Origin: RPRB01 sp035519675
GTDB taxonomy: Bacteria; Myxococcota; Myxococcia; Myxococcales; Myxococcaceae
Assembly (NCBI GenBank): GCA_035519675.1
Contig: DATIWB010000133.1
Span: 51,238-115,237 of the forward strand
Direction: 5' to 3'
Length of the DNA stretch: 64,000 bases
In this document: positions 35,701-44,071 of the stretch, in pieces
How positions within the stretch are numbered: position 1 is the first letter of the stretch
Layout: every line of letters begins with the position of its first letter
Position numbers and translations under genes: made by a program
The notes under the pieces: model-generated
Databases searched by the model: none
The model's input: the letters and a program-made list of their open reading frames with translations, nothing else
Told to the model about the DNA's origin: nothing

Positions 35701-37061
35701 CGGCGCTGCCCGGGGATGTCCCGATGGAACGAGAGGTCGCGGCATTGGCGGTGGTGCGAGGACGGATGGAGGTGGCAGGACCGGTCACGGTTGGCGGGTT
35801 GAGCGTGGCACTCGCCTTGTCAGCGGATGATGTGACTCTCGCGCTGCATCGCCTCGAATCCGAAGGTCAGGTCCTGAGGGGCAGGTTCCGACCCGGCGCC
35901 GAGGAGCTCGAGTGGTGTGATCGCCGCCTGCTCCAGCGGATCCATCGGCTGACCGTCGGGCGGCTGCGGCGCGAGATTGAACCGCTCTCGACGCAGGACT
36001 TCATGCGGTTCCTGTTTCGATGGCACCACCTGGAGCCGAGCGACACGCTTGGAGGGCAGGGAGGCCTGCTCCGGGCGATCTCGCTGCTCGAGGGGTGGGA
36101 GGCTCCGGCCGCGGCCTGGGAGCAGGTGCTTCTACCCGCCCGGGTACGGGGCAACGTCGCCGAGCTGCTCGAGCGGGCGTGCTGGACTGGAGACGTCGCA
36201 TGGGGTCGCCTGAGCCTCCGCGAGCCGCGGATGGTCGGCCCGCGCCGTGGTGCCGAGGCGGACGCGCTGTCTGCCCGTGTCCTCAAGCCAGGTCGGACGG
36301 CGACCCTGACCTTCGTGCGTCGGTCGGAGCTTGGGGCTCTACTCGCGGCTGCACGACCGGAACCCTCGGACAGGTGGCCGGAGGATCTGGTCGATGGGAG
36401 CCGCGCAGTGGCCCAGGTCCTCGCTCGGCGAGGGGCATGCTTCTTTCCCGAGTTGGTCTCGGCGTCGGGGCAATCCATCGAGGCGGTGGAGGATGCGCTC
36501 TGGGACCTGCTCGGCCGTGGGCTCGTCACGGCCGACGCGGTAGACAACCTCCGGGTCCTCCTCAGCCCGAAGCGCCGCCGGCAGCAGCGAGCGCTGAAAC
36601 GGGGAGGCCCGGGGCGCTGGTCGCTCCTCCGAGCGGAGGAAGTCGTGAGCGAGGAAGAGCGGCTCGCATCCGTCGGGCGGCTGCTGCTCTCGCGCTGGGG
36701 GATCGTCTTCCGCGACCTCGTCGTTCGAGAGCCGCTGTCGCCGCCCTGGCGCGAGCTGGTCAGGCACTACCGGAGGCTCGAGGCGCGTGGGGAAATTCGC
36801 GGCGGTCGCTTCCTGGCCGGAGTAGGCGGGGAGCAGTTCGCAGTTCCGGACGCGGTGGAGGTCGCGCGGACGATCCGGCGGGCACGACCCTCCGGACAGC
36901 GAATCGAGGTGGCAGCCGTCGACCCGCTGAACCTCACCGGCGTCGTCACGCCTGGTCCACGGGTCGCCTCGGTGCTGGGGCAAACGGTCATCTACCTGGA
37001 CGGCGTACCCCAGCCTGCCGAGTCCACCCCGGTGGAGGCCGAAGGGGCACTCGCGTCCTGA
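32712..37061 (+). CDS. lhr: Large Lhr-type superfamily 2 helicase with an in-frame repeat insertion
   Basis: 1449 residues. Lhr helicases translocate 3' to 5' on nucleic acid and are linked to DNA repair. Walker A APTGSGKT (about 60-67), TTPESL, VDEIHAL (DEIH box), GLSATQ, TLIFTNTRKLAERV, ASLELGIDIG and QRVGRAGH form a full SF2 helicase set, followed by the Lhr-core winged-helix region and a C-terminal extension of about 500 residues, giving the size of E. coli Lhr. Residues about 945-968 (GNEVFGTSGSTSGNEV and following SGNEVSGTAE) are translated dispersed repeat and lie in a loop before the FAICAERLL strand. ATG at 32712 is preferred; GTG 32682 or TTG 32676 are possible. Confidence 0.9.
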   Translation: MAAPQLPLQFAAAADEVHSVLAAFHPLVQRWFQSTLGQPSEPQSRGWPRILAGDDVLIAAPTGSGKTLSAFLAALDRLLRLALENRLEDRTSVVYVSPLKALGNDVQKNLVAPLEAIYELAAREGLFPEPVRVQVRTGDTPASERAQMLRRPPHVLITTPESLYLVLTAARGRETLRHVDTVIVDEIHALARDKRGSHLALSLERLKGQVRRRPQLIGLSATQKPVETFASFLTGRPEGCAVVQVGHLRKWQLSLETPEDSLSAVATHEMWGQVYDRLVQLTSEHRTTLIFTNTRKLAERVAHDLGTRLGPGTVSAHHGSMARELRLAAEEKLKRGELRAMVATASLELGIDIGAVDLVVQLGSPRGIALFLQRVGRAGHSLHGVSKGILFALTRDELVECTALLRAVHDGELDAVRMPEGPLDVLAQQIVAACAVDAWDERALFALVKRAWPYRDLTWEQYSQVLQMLSEGVSERRGRMRVHLHRDRVNHLLRARKGARLTALMNGGAIPDTFTYPVVAEPDGRQVGTLDEDFAVEMNGGDVFLLGSTSWRVQGLRAGVVRVEDARGAPPSIPFWRGEAPSRTDELSREVGRLRDELLEHPAAGEWLERLGLGERDVEALSEYLRSSRQVLGALPSERMVIAERFFDEAGGMQLILHAPFGGRINRAWGLALRKRFCRTFDFELQAAATDDGILLSLGEQHSFPLADIFEFLHPDTVESVLVQAVLQAPLFGTRFRWSATRALALSRYQSGGRVPPHIQRARAEDLLAAVFPAQLGCQDNHGGAEVEPPDHPLVHEALRDCLTEALDVEGLKRVLRALRAGEIQTLARDLPEPSPLAHALLNSQPYTFLDEAPLEERRARAVQVRRALPAEDAAGLGALDASAIEQVVADARPLVRDAEELHDWLLAAVLVPTEGIPPHLLDELVGTGRAARLTVSSVDGHEAGNEVFGTSGSTSGNEVSGNEVSGTAERSFAICAERLLHARALFPDAGVTPRLSALPGDVPMEREVAALAVVRGRMEVAGPVTVGGLSVALALSADDVTLALHRLESEGQVLRGRFRPGAEELEWCDRRLLQRIHRLTVGRLRREIEPLSTQDFMRFLFRWHHLEPSDTLGGQGGLLRAISLLEGWEAPAAAWEQVLLPARVRGNVAELLERACWTGDVAWGRLSLREPRMVGPRRGAEADALSARVLKPGRTATLTFVRRSELGALLAAARPEPSDRWPEDLVDGSRAVAQVLARRGACFFPELVSASGQSIEAVEDALWDLLGRGLVTADAVDNLRVLLSPKRRRQQRALKRGGPGRWSLLRAEEVVSEEERLASVGRLLLSRWGIVFRDLVVREPLSPPWRELVRHYRRLEARGEIRGGRFLAGVGGEQFAVPDAVEVARTIRRARPSGQRIEVAAVDPLNLTGVVTPGPRVASVLGQTVIYLDGVPQPAESTPVEAEGALAS
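35542..35615 (-). repeat. Dispersed repeat, cluster 4, inside lhr
   Basis: Reverse orientation. Two heads (GTAACGAGGTGTTTGGCACT and GTAACGAGGTGTCTGGCACT) and one tail unit GGTAACGAGGTGTC. The frame is open throughout, so the repeat is translated as GNEV-F/S-GT type residues. It is the only cluster found inside a long conserved coding sequence. Confidence 0.92.
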
Positions 37062-37095
37062 CCGTCGCCCGGCACGATGAGGTGCGCACGATGAA

Positions 37096-37117
37096 GTGCC
37101 AAACACCTCGTTTATCC
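37096..37117 (+). repeat. Dispersed repeat, cluster 5, upstream of the Y1 transposase
   Basis: A single degenerate head, GTGCCAAACACCTCGTTTATCC, 35 bp after the lhr stop and 59 bp before the transposase start. Confidence 0.85.
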
Positions 37118-37175
37118 CTCGTACATCGGTTGGCCCGGGTCCTGCTTGGGGCCCCCTCGACAGGGAGACGTCGCC

Positions 37176-38099
37176 ATGCCGAGGCCAGTCCGGATGCTGA
37201 ACGCTGGGGAGATCTTTCTCGCGACCGCGCGCTGCTTTCAGCGCCGGTTGCTCCTCTGTCCGTCTCCGGAGACGGTCGAGGTCCTCGGGGGTGTACTGGC
37301 TCGGGCGGTGCGTGTGCACGGCGTGGAACTCTATGCCTTCAGCTTCCTGTCGAACCACGTTCACCTGGTCGTCCGGGCGCCACGCGGAAACCTGCCGACG
37401 TTCATGCAGTACCTGCTCGCGAACATCTCGAAGAAGGTCGGGAAGCTCGTCGGATGGCGGGGCAGTTTCTGGGAACGTCGTTACTCGGCCGAACCGATTC
37501 TCGACGAGGCCGCGCTACTCGAGCGAGTGACGTACCTGCTTGCCCATGGGGTCAAGGAGGGCCTGGTTCGACACTGCCGTGACTGGCCGGGACTGAGCTG
37601 CTTGTCCCTGATGCTCGATGGCCAGGCGAGGAGCTTCCGATGGTACAACTGGACGCGTCGTTCGAGCGGGAATGCTCGTCGGGTGGTCCGAGCACTGCTC
37701 GACCTTCACTGGGCGGAGCCGGAAGAGCTCCAGCTGACGCCCCTCCCGAATCCTGACCTGAAGAAGCCCGGAGCGCTCCGCCGCTTCCTTCTGCGTGCAG
37801 TCAATGCCATCGAGAAGCGAGCGGCGCGCCAGCACCGGCAGTTCCTGGGACGGGACGGGGTGCTGAACCAGCGACCCCACTCGAAGCCCCGCCCCGCCGA
37901 GCGCACGCCACGACCTCCGTGCCACACCTCCGTCGCGGGAATGCTCGAGGCATTCCTCGAACGCTATCGGAGCTTTGCCGAGGCTTACCGGTCCGCCTCG
38001 ATTCGTTGGAGGAACGGAGACCTCGCAGCCTCCTTCCCCGAGGGGGCGATCAAACCCTTCCTCTGGCCAAGCTCCACCGTGATGCCGCTGGCCGCGTGA
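37176..38099 (+). CDS. Y1 (HUH) transposase, REP-associated type (RAYT-like)
   Basis: 307 residues. The HUH core is in residues 1-135: the metal-binding HxH is H61-V-H63 in FLSNHVHLVVRAP, SFWERRYSAEP is a conserved block, and the nucleophile candidate is Y120 in RVTYLLAHGVKEGLV, equivalent to the YxxxNPVxAGLV motif of RAYTs (here with His for Asn). A basic C-terminal extension of about 170 residues follows, ending with a SxRWRNGDLAASFPEG block that recurs in deltaproteobacterial members. GGGAG lies 8 bases before the ATG at 37176. Copies of the dispersed repeat stand on both sides (37096-37117 and 38417-38587), the usual neighbourhood of a RAYT. No terminal inverted repeats of an insertion sequence were seen. 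Confidence 0.88.
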   Translation: MPRPVRMLNAGEIFLATARCFQRRLLLCPSPETVEVLGGVLARAVRVHGVELYAFSFLSNHVHLVVRAPRGNLPTFMQYLLANISKKVGKLVGWRGSFWERRYSAEPILDEAALLERVTYLLAHGVKEGLVRHCRDWPGLSCLSLMLDGQARSFRWYNWTRRSSGNARRVVRALLDLHWAEPEELQLTPLPNPDLKKPGALRRFLLRAVNAIEKRAARQHRQFLGRDGVLNQRPHSKPRPAERTPRPPCHTSVAGMLEAFLERYRSFAEAYRSASIRWRNGDLAASFPEGAIKPFLWPSSTVMPLAA

Positions 38100-38416
38100 G
38101 GCGTAACGTGTCCGGAGAAGAAGGCCGCCGGACAACCGAGTCAGCGTCCTGGTGGGCCCCGCCGTGCGTCGGAGCGGCTGACGACCGAAGAAGCCACGAG
38201 GCGTGACGCTGGCAATGGCTCGAGGCGCTCCTGATTCTCTGATGCGCCCGGGTTGATCGACGGTCGTTCCGCGGAAACGCCGCTTCGCTCTTCACGCCCA
38301 GGGACCAGGCTCCCCGATTGTCTCGGGCACTGACCTCGCCGACGGCAACAGTCATCTGCATGCCGCCCGCGATACTTCCCTGCGTCGAGTCTCGATCGAA
38401 GTGCCCCTCGATCGAA
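38100..38416. other. Spacer after the transposase, nothing recognised
   Basis: About 317 bp with no supported ORF, RNA or repeat. It is somewhat less GC-rich than its neighbours, which may mean it belongs to the mobile unit or is foreign. Confidence 0.4.
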
Positions 38417-38587
38417 GTGCCAGACACTTTGCTAAGAGACAGTCGTTAAGGAGTCCTCGGTTGAGCGTTCCCGATCGAGGTGCCAGACAATGCCAGACAC
38501 CTCGTTGTCGGGATCCGTCAGTGCCAGACACCTCGTTGTCGACACCTCGTTGTCGGGATCCGTCAGTGCCAGACACCTCGTTGTCCG
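38417..38587 (+). repeat. Dispersed repeat, cluster 6, downstream of the transposase (GTTGTC variant)
   Basis: A degenerate head at 38417-38434 (GTGCCAGACACTTTGCTA) precedes a main array at 38476-38587. In the main array every unit ends GTTGTC, and the spacer GGGATCCGTCA is repeated together with it twice: GTGCCAGACA...CCTCGTTGTC blocks begin at about 38490, 38521 and 38566. This variant tail occurs nowhere else in the window. Confidence 0.9.
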
Positions 38588-38721
38588 GGCGAATGTCCCT
38601 GTCGTCCTCGATGAGCAGCACGGCGACCATGCATCCTGGCTAGCACGCCCCCCGAGCCCACACCCGGGCACGCATGCAGCCGCGCACCCGGAAGATGTTC
38701 CTGGTGGAAGCGGCAACCGGC

Positions 38722-39291
38722 TCAGCGCCCGTAGCTGCTGCGGAGCATGAAGAAGATCGCCACCCCGGTTACCGAGACGTACATCCAGATGGGCCAGAGC
38801 ACGCGGGTCACTCGACGGTGCCGGCGGAACTCCCGACGCAGCGCGAACCAGAAGGCGGTGAGCGCCAGGGGAACCACCGTGGTCGACAGCAGCACGTGCG
38901 TGGCCAGCACCCCCAGGTACACCGAGCGCATCGTCCCGCTGCCCGCGTACCGAGTGTCCCCGTGCACCGCGTGGTACGCGAGGTAGCAGATCAGGAAGAG
39001 CGCCGAGGCCGCGAACGCGCCGACCATCAGGATGCGATGCACCCGCATCGAGCCACGCCGGATCGCCACCCAGCCAGCGAGCAAGAGAACCGCCGCCGTG
39101 GCGTTCAGGCTCGCGTTCACCGCCGGCAGGAACCGAAGGTCCGTCGCCCCCGATCCCCCTCCACGGCGCAGCAGGAGCAACCACCCGAGGAGCACCAGCG
39201 CCGCCAGCGACACCACGGCGTTGAAGACGAAGAACCGCCGATCCGCGGCCGGATCGGGAGCCCGTGACGCGGCGGAGGTCAGATCACGCAT
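38722..39291 (-). CDS. DUF420 family membrane protein (CtaM/YozB-like)
   Basis: 189 residues with four to five TM helices: FFVFNAVVSLAALVLLGWLLLL, LNATAAVLLLAGWVAI, ILMVGAFAASALFLICYLAYH, VYLGVLATHVLLSTTVVPLALTAFWFAL and LWPIWMYVSVTGVAIFFML. The His residues in HRILM, YHAVHGD and THVLLS sit in the positions of the DUF420 family, one member of which (CtaM) assists assembly of haem-copper cytochrome oxidase. No oxidase genes are in the window, so the role is by family only. Confidence 0.85.
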   Translation of the reverse strand: MRDLTSAASRAPDPAADRRFFVFNAVVSLAALVLLGWLLLLRRGGGSGATDLRFLPAVNASLNATAAVLLLAGWVAIRRGSMRVHRILMVGAFAASALFLICYLAYHAVHGDTRYAGSGTMRSVYLGVLATHVLLSTTVVPLALTAFWFALRREFRRHRRVTRVLWPIWMYVSVTGVAIFFMLRSSYGR

Positions 39292-39363
39292 TCCGGAAGC
39301 GGCCGACTAGCACAGGCCCGGACCACCGGGGCCCCGCACGGCAAGCCTCCGGAATGGCTCCGT

Positions 39364-42087
39364 TCAGGCACGGAACTCGGGGAGCTGCTGCTTCCCGGCG
39401 AGGGCCGGCGCGAACAGGTCCCCCCGCTCCCGGAGCCGTCCGGGCACGGTGCGGATGTTAAACCTCCCCGGATCCAGCCGCTCGTCCAGCTCGTCCCACT
39501 CCAGCGGGGTCGACACCGGCGCCCCCTCGACGGCGCGGATCGAGTACGGGGCAACCATGGTCTTCAGTCGCCCGTTCTGGAAGGCATCGAGGTAGAGGCG
39601 TCCCCGCCGCTGCTTCAGGGCGCGCTCGGTGGTCGCCAGGTCGGGGAAACGGCCGGCGAGCGCTCCCGTCACCGCCTCGGCAAACGCGAGCGCCTGGGCG
39701 TGGGTGTGCCCCGGCCCTAGCGGGACGAAGACGTGGAGCCCGCGCTTCCCCGAGGTCTTCGGCACCGAGACCAGCTTCAGCTCGTCGAGCAATCCCTTCA
39801 GCGCCCTTGCCAGCGGGACGATCTGCGCCCACCCGGCCTCGGCAGGGTCGAAGTCGAACGCCACCCAGTCGGGGTTGTCCACGGTGGCGGCACGGCTCGA
39901 CGTCATGTGCAGGGTGAGCGCCGACTGGTTGGCGAGCCACGACACCGTCTGGGGCCGGTCGACGACGATGTGCTCGAGCGGGTGATCGACGTGCTGCACC
40001 GTCACCCGGGGGATCCAGGGCGGCGCCGAGGTTGCGCCCTGCCGAAAGATGCCGGGCTTGCCGATGCCCTGGGGCCACTGCTGCATCGAGAGCGGTCGTC
40101 CGCGGAGCGCGGCGATGAGCGCCGGCGCGACCGCATCGTCGTACGCCCGGACGTCGGCCTTGGTGATCTTCGAGACCGGGAAGAGGACCTTCTCCGGATG
40201 GGTGATGGGCACCTCCGCCGGCGGAGGCTCTGCGGGGGTGTCCTCGGGCGCCGGCGGGCCTTCCGAGGACGCGTCGGCCTCGCCGCGGTTCGAGTGCCAG
40301 GTACCGAAGCCATCGGCCGGAGCACTCCCGAAGAACCCCGCCACTGGCTCGGCGTCCCGGTCGGTGCCATCCTTTCCGCTGCGCTTCGAGGACCGGGTCT
40401 TGCTCGCGCCCTTCACCGGCCTCGTGGTCTTGTCCGCCGCCGACGCTCCACGTTGTCCGGGGGTCGACCGCGCCCGCGCCGCCGACACCGATCTCCCGGC
40501 CGCCCGCCGCCCCGAGCCCGTGGGTCCCGACCTGCGCGACGTCTTCGGGGAGGCCGCGGTGTCCTGGCCGATCTCCAGTGGACCCTTGTCCTCCCGTAGC
40601 CCCTGAAACGAGGGGTGGCGCAGCTTCCCGTCGCGCGTCCACTCGGTGAACTGCAGCTCGGCCACGTGGCGCGGCGTCACCCAGTGGGCGTCGCGCATCC
40701 GCGGTGCGCCCTCGATGGCCGGGCGGGGGACCTCGTCCTTCTTCAGGAGGGTGAGGAGCCGCCGTCGCATCGTCCGGTCGAACCCCGTACCGACCTTGCC
40801 CGCGTACAGGAACTTCGACCCGCGTCGCGCCGCCACCAGGAGCGCCCCGATCTCGGCCGCGCCGTTGGAGATGGGGGTCCAGCCCGCGATCACCAGCTCG
40901 TCCGTGCCGAGCACCTTCAGCTTGAGCCAGTCGGTGCTGCGGGTCCCGGTGTACGGTGAGCCACGGAGCTTCGCCAGCAGCCCCTCCCACCCGCGGCGCT
41001 TGGCCTCGGCCAGCGCGGTCTCCTCGTCGCCCCTGACTCGCTGCGCCAGCTCGAGCGGGGGGTGGGTGTTGGCCATCACCGACTCGAGTAGCTCGCGTCG
41101 CTCCTCCAGCGGTCGTGACCGGAGGTCCTGCCCGTCGAGCCAGAGGAGGTCGAACACCGCGTACCGGTGCTCGGCCGCAGGATCGCCGAGCTTTTGGAAG
41201 CGCGACACCCCGGCCGCGTCGAGCGCCACCAGCTCGCCGTCGAGCACCGCCTCCCCGACCACGATCTGCGAGAGCGCGGGCAGGACCCAGGGGAACCGGG
41301 CGGCGAAGTCGAGGTCGTTCCGCGAGCGCACCGAGATCCTTCCCCCCGAGATGGCAGCGAGCGCCCGGTATCCGTCGTACTTCACCTCGTACACGAACCT
41401 GCTCGCCGGCGCGGGGGTGCCCTTGGCCAGCACGGCCAGCATCGGCGGCCAGACGCGGGCGAGCAGCGCCTCCGGCTCGGGGTGGACGCCCCGGAGCTGA
41501 CGTTGCCGCTCGGGCCCGCGCGTCAGCCGGCGGCCGCTGACCACCGACTCGGGGCGCTCGGCCACCACGTCGTAGTCCGGCCGCTCGGTGCCGTCCTTCG
41601 CCTTGAAGAGGAGCCACTGGGCCTTGCCGCCCTGGGGGCGCGTCCGGACCAGGTGCCAGCCCCCCTTGAGCTTCTGCCCGTTGAAGGCGACGTGCAGGTG
41701 ACCCTTCCTCCGCTGCTCCTGCACCTGGCCGGGCGGAACTGTGTCGTAGGTGCCGCGGTCCCAGATGACGCTGTCGCCGGCACCGTACTCGCCGTCGGGG
41801 ATGCGGCCCTCGAAGTCGCCGTAGGCGAGCGGGTGGTCCTCGGTCTCGACGGCGAGCCGCTTCTGGGAGGGGTCGTAGCTCGGGCCCTTGGGACAGGCCC
41901 AGCTGGCGAGCACTCCGTCCATCTCGAGCCGGATGTCGTAGTGGAGCCGGGTCGCGTCGTGCTTGTGCACCATGAAGCGCAGCGCGCCGACGGGCGCAGG
42001 CGCAGGGCGCTCGGGGGCGGGCTCGGGCGTGACCGCGAAATCGCGCTTCTGTCGGTAGGTCTCGAGCGGGTCGTTGCGGCGGGCCAT
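39364..42087 (-). CDS. ligD: Multifunctional ATP-dependent DNA ligase D (phosphoesterase, ligase, polymerase)
   Basis: 907 residues. LigD repairs double-strand breaks with Ku by non-homologous end joining. Domain order: 3'-phosphoesterase at about 35-170 (HKHDATRLHYDIRLEMDG, GEYGAGDSVIWDRGTY), ligase at about 215-500 with nucleotidyl lysine in YEVKYDGYR (about 235), then a Lys/Arg/Ser-rich linker, and an AEP-type polymerase at about 610-900 with WVAFDFDP supplying the metal-binding aspartates. The PE-LIG-POL order is that of Pseudomonas LigD, not the POL-PE-LIG order of mycobacteria. AGGAG upstream of the ATG at 42085-42087 decides the start. No ku gene is in the window. Confidence 0.95.
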   Translation of the reverse strand: MARRNDPLETYRQKRDFAVTPEPAPERPAPAPVGALRFMVHKHDATRLHYDIRLEMDGVLASWACPKGPSYDPSQKRLAVETEDHPLAYGDFEGRIPDGEYGAGDSVIWDRGTYDTVPPGQVQEQRRKGHLHVAFNGQKLKGGWHLVRTRPQGGKAQWLLFKAKDGTERPDYDVVAERPESVVSGRRLTRGPERQRQLRGVHPEPEALLARVWPPMLAVLAKGTPAPASRFVYEVKYDGYRALAAISGGRISVRSRNDLDFAARFPWVLPALSQIVVGEAVLDGELVALDAAGVSRFQKLGDPAAEHRYAVFDLLWLDGQDLRSRPLEERRELLESVMANTHPPLELAQRVRGDEETALAEAKRRGWEGLLAKLRGSPYTGTRSTDWLKLKVLGTDELVIAGWTPISNGAAEIGALLVAARRGSKFLYAGKVGTGFDRTMRRRLLTLLKKDEVPRPAIEGAPRMRDAHWVTPRHVAELQFTEWTRDGKLRHPSFQGLREDKGPLEIGQDTAASPKTSRRSGPTGSGRRAAGRSVSAARARSTPGQRGASAADKTTRPVKGASKTRSSKRSGKDGTDRDAEPVAGFFGSAPADGFGTWHSNRGEADASSEGPPAPEDTPAEPPPAEVPITHPEKVLFPVSKITKADVRAYDDAVAPALIAALRGRPLSMQQWPQGIGKPGIFRQGATSAPPWIPRVTVQHVDHPLEHIVVDRPQTVSWLANQSALTLHMTSSRAATVDNPDWVAFDFDPAEAGWAQIVPLARALKGLLDELKLVSVPKTSGKRGLHVFVPLGPGHTHAQALAFAEAVTGALAGRFPDLATTERALKQRRGRLYLDAFQNGRLKTMVAPYSIRAVEGAPVSTPLEWDELDERLDPGRFNIRTVPGRLRERGDLFAPALAGKQQLPEFRA

Positions 42088-42287
42088 GGGCTCTCCTGCC
42101 TGCCGGGCAAGGTCAGCACGGCCCCCCCGGTCGCGCAAAGGCCCCGCGTGTCCCGGCCGCTGGTCATTCAACGTCGGCGGTGGGCGGGGTGCGCGCCGAG
42201 GCCCCCGGTCCCTGGCCTGCCCGGGGCATGGGCGGGGGACTCGAGCCCGCCTCGGGTGAGACGTGCTGCTAGCGGGTGCTTGCTAGC
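42088..42287. other. Spacer upstream of ligD, nothing recognised
   Basis: Holds the ligD promoter by position. I see no ORF or repeat until cluster 7. Confidence 0.3.
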
Positions 42288-42326
42288 GAGTGCCAGACAC
42301 CTCGTTACGGACACCTCGTTACGGCA
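42288..42326 (+). repeat. Dispersed repeat, cluster 7
   Basis: One head plus one tail, both ending GTTACGG (GTGCCAGACACCTCGTTACGG then ACACCTCGTTACGG). Confidence 0.88.
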
Positions 42327-42500
42327 CCTCAGGGCGGGGACGCCCCTCGCACCAACCTGACGGGCCGACATCTTGTTCGGCGGGACCTCCCTCTTGGGAG
42401 ACGTACTCCGGGCCGGACTCACAGTCCCGGGTGCGAGACGCGACCGCTGGACCCGATGAGGCGGGGGCCCGGACCCGGGGGGAACCCGGTGCGTGGAGCC

Positions 42501-42557
42501 CGGTGCCAGACACCTCGTTCGGGGACACCTCGTTCGGACGGACACCTCGTTCGGACA
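42501..42557 (+). repeat. Dispersed repeat, cluster 8 (GTTCGG variant)
   Basis: One head and two tail units, all three with GTTCGG in place of GTTACCGG. The 174 bp between clusters 7 and 8, and the 140 bp from here to hutF, contain no supported gene. Confidence 0.88.
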
Positions 42558-42697
42558 GTCTCCGTGGACCCTCCTCACGGGGGATTTCCTCGTCGTCGTT
42601 GGGCACCCCACGCGGTCCACGTCGCATCTCCGTTGACGCGTCGCGCTGGCCCCCTCGCTCCGGCCACGAGCGCGTTGCTAGGGTGCCCCGCCGGCCC

Positions 42698-44071
42698 ATG
42701 GTTTCCCGCTGGCTCCAGCCCGAGGCCCTCGTCTGGGGGGGCCGCCTCCTGCGCGACGTGGCGCTCGGGCTCGCCGCCGACGGGACCTGTGAGACTGCCG
42801 GCACCCCACCCGCGGGCGCCATGGTCGAGCGCCTCCCCGGCAAGCTCTTGCTCCCCGGCCTGGTGAACGCGCACAGCCACGCGTTCCAGCGGCTCCTCCG
42901 CGGCCGCACCCAGGCCCCCGCCGCCGGCCGCGCCCAGGACGACTTCTGGACCTGGCGCGAAACGATGTACCGCGCCGCCGTCGCGCTCGACCCGGACGGC
43001 GTCGGCATCGCCTCCCGCCAGTGCTTCCTGGAGATGGCCCGCGCCGGCATCACCACGGTGGGCGAGTTCCACTACCTCCACCACGCACCCGACGGCCGCC
43101 CGTACACGGACCCGCTGGAGCTGGCGCTCCGGGTGATCACCGCCGCGCGCGAGGTCGGCCTCCGCATCCACCTCCTCCGCGTCGGCTATGCGCGGGCTGG
43201 CTTCAACGCGCCGCCCGACCCGCGGCAGCGCCGCTTCTACGACCCCGACCCGGCGACCTTCCTCGGCGCCGTGGCCGCGCTCGAGCAACGCGTGCGCCCC
43301 GATCTCCTGGTCACGGTCGGTGCCGCGCCACACAGCGTCCGCGCGGTTCCGCGCCCGTGGCTCGAGGCCGTCGCCCGGGCACGCCCGAGGACGGTCCACG
43401 TGCACGTCGCCGAGCAGCCGCGCGAGGTCGAAGCCTGCCTCACCGAGCACGGCCGGCGCCCCGTCGAGCTCCTCTCCGAGCTCGGCCTCCTCGACTCACG
43501 CTTCACCGCCGTCCACGCGGTGCACCTCGCGCCCCACGAGATCCCCCTCCTCGCGCCCACCAGCGTCTGCGCCTGCCCCCTCACCGAACGCGATCTCGGC
43601 GATGGCATCCTCCCCGCCGACGCGCTCGCCGCGGCCGGCGCCACGCTCTGCATCGGCACCGACGGGCAGAACGAGATCGACCCCTTCGGCGAGCTCCGCG
43701 CGCTCGAGGGAGATCTCCGCCTGCAGCGCGGCCGCCGCCTCGTCCTTCCGCCGACGGGCGAAGGCCTGGACGCCATCGCCCGCTCGCTGCTCGAGGCCGC
43801 AACCCACGGCGGGGCAAGGAGCCTCGGACTCGACGTGGGCCGGCTCGCCCCGGGCCGTCCGGCGGACCTGTGCGCCGTGGACCTCGGGCATCCCGCTCTG
43901 CTCGGCGCCCCCGAGGACGGCCTTCTCGCCGCGGTGGTGTTCTCCGCCCCCGCCTCGGCAGTGACCGACACCTGGGTCCAGGGCCGCCGGGTGGTGCAGG
44001 ACGGGCGCCACCCGCTCGAGGAGGCGATGGCCCGCGAGTTCACAGCGCTGTGCCGGAGGACGTTCGCGTGA
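42698..44071 (+). CDS. hutF: Formimidoylglutamate deiminase (HutF-like amidohydrolase)
   Basis: 457 residues. HutF deiminates N-formimino-L-glutamate to N-formyl-L-glutamate in the two-step branch of histidine degradation. The metal-binding NAHSHAFQR (H59, H61), VHVHVAEQ, AVHAVHLA and IGTDGQNEID are the ordered amidohydrolase ligand motifs, and CPLTERDLGDGI is specific to the HutF/TRZ-like group. Length matches HutF. Its TGA overlaps the GTG of the next gene (GTGA). The other hut genes (hutH, hutU, hutI) are not in the window. Confidence 0.9.
   Translation: MVSRWLQPEALVWGGRLLRDVALGLAADGTCETAGTPPAGAMVERLPGKLLLPGLVNAHSHAFQRLLRGRTQAPAAGRAQDDFWTWRETMYRAAVALDPDGVGIASRQCFLEMARAGITTVGEFHYLHHAPDGRPYTDPLELALRVITAAREVGLRIHLLRVGYARAGFNAPPDPRQRRFYDPDPATFLGAVAALEQRVRPDLLVTVGAAPHSVRAVPRPWLEAVARARPRTVHVHVAEQPREVEACLTEHGRRPVELLSELGLLDSRFTAVHAVHLAPHEIPLLAPTSVCACPLTERDLGDGILPADALAAAGATLCIGTDGQNEIDPFGELRALEGDLRLQRGRRLVLPPTGEGLDAIARSLLEAATHGGARSLGLDVGRLAPGRPADLCAVDLGHPALLGAPEDGLLAAVVFSAPASAVTDTWVQGRRVVQDGRHPLEEAMAREFTALCRRTFA

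Noticed and set aside
38417..38587. Possible CRISPR array
   Set aside because: Units are adjacent or irregularly spaced, carry no unique spacers of constant length, and no cas gene is present.
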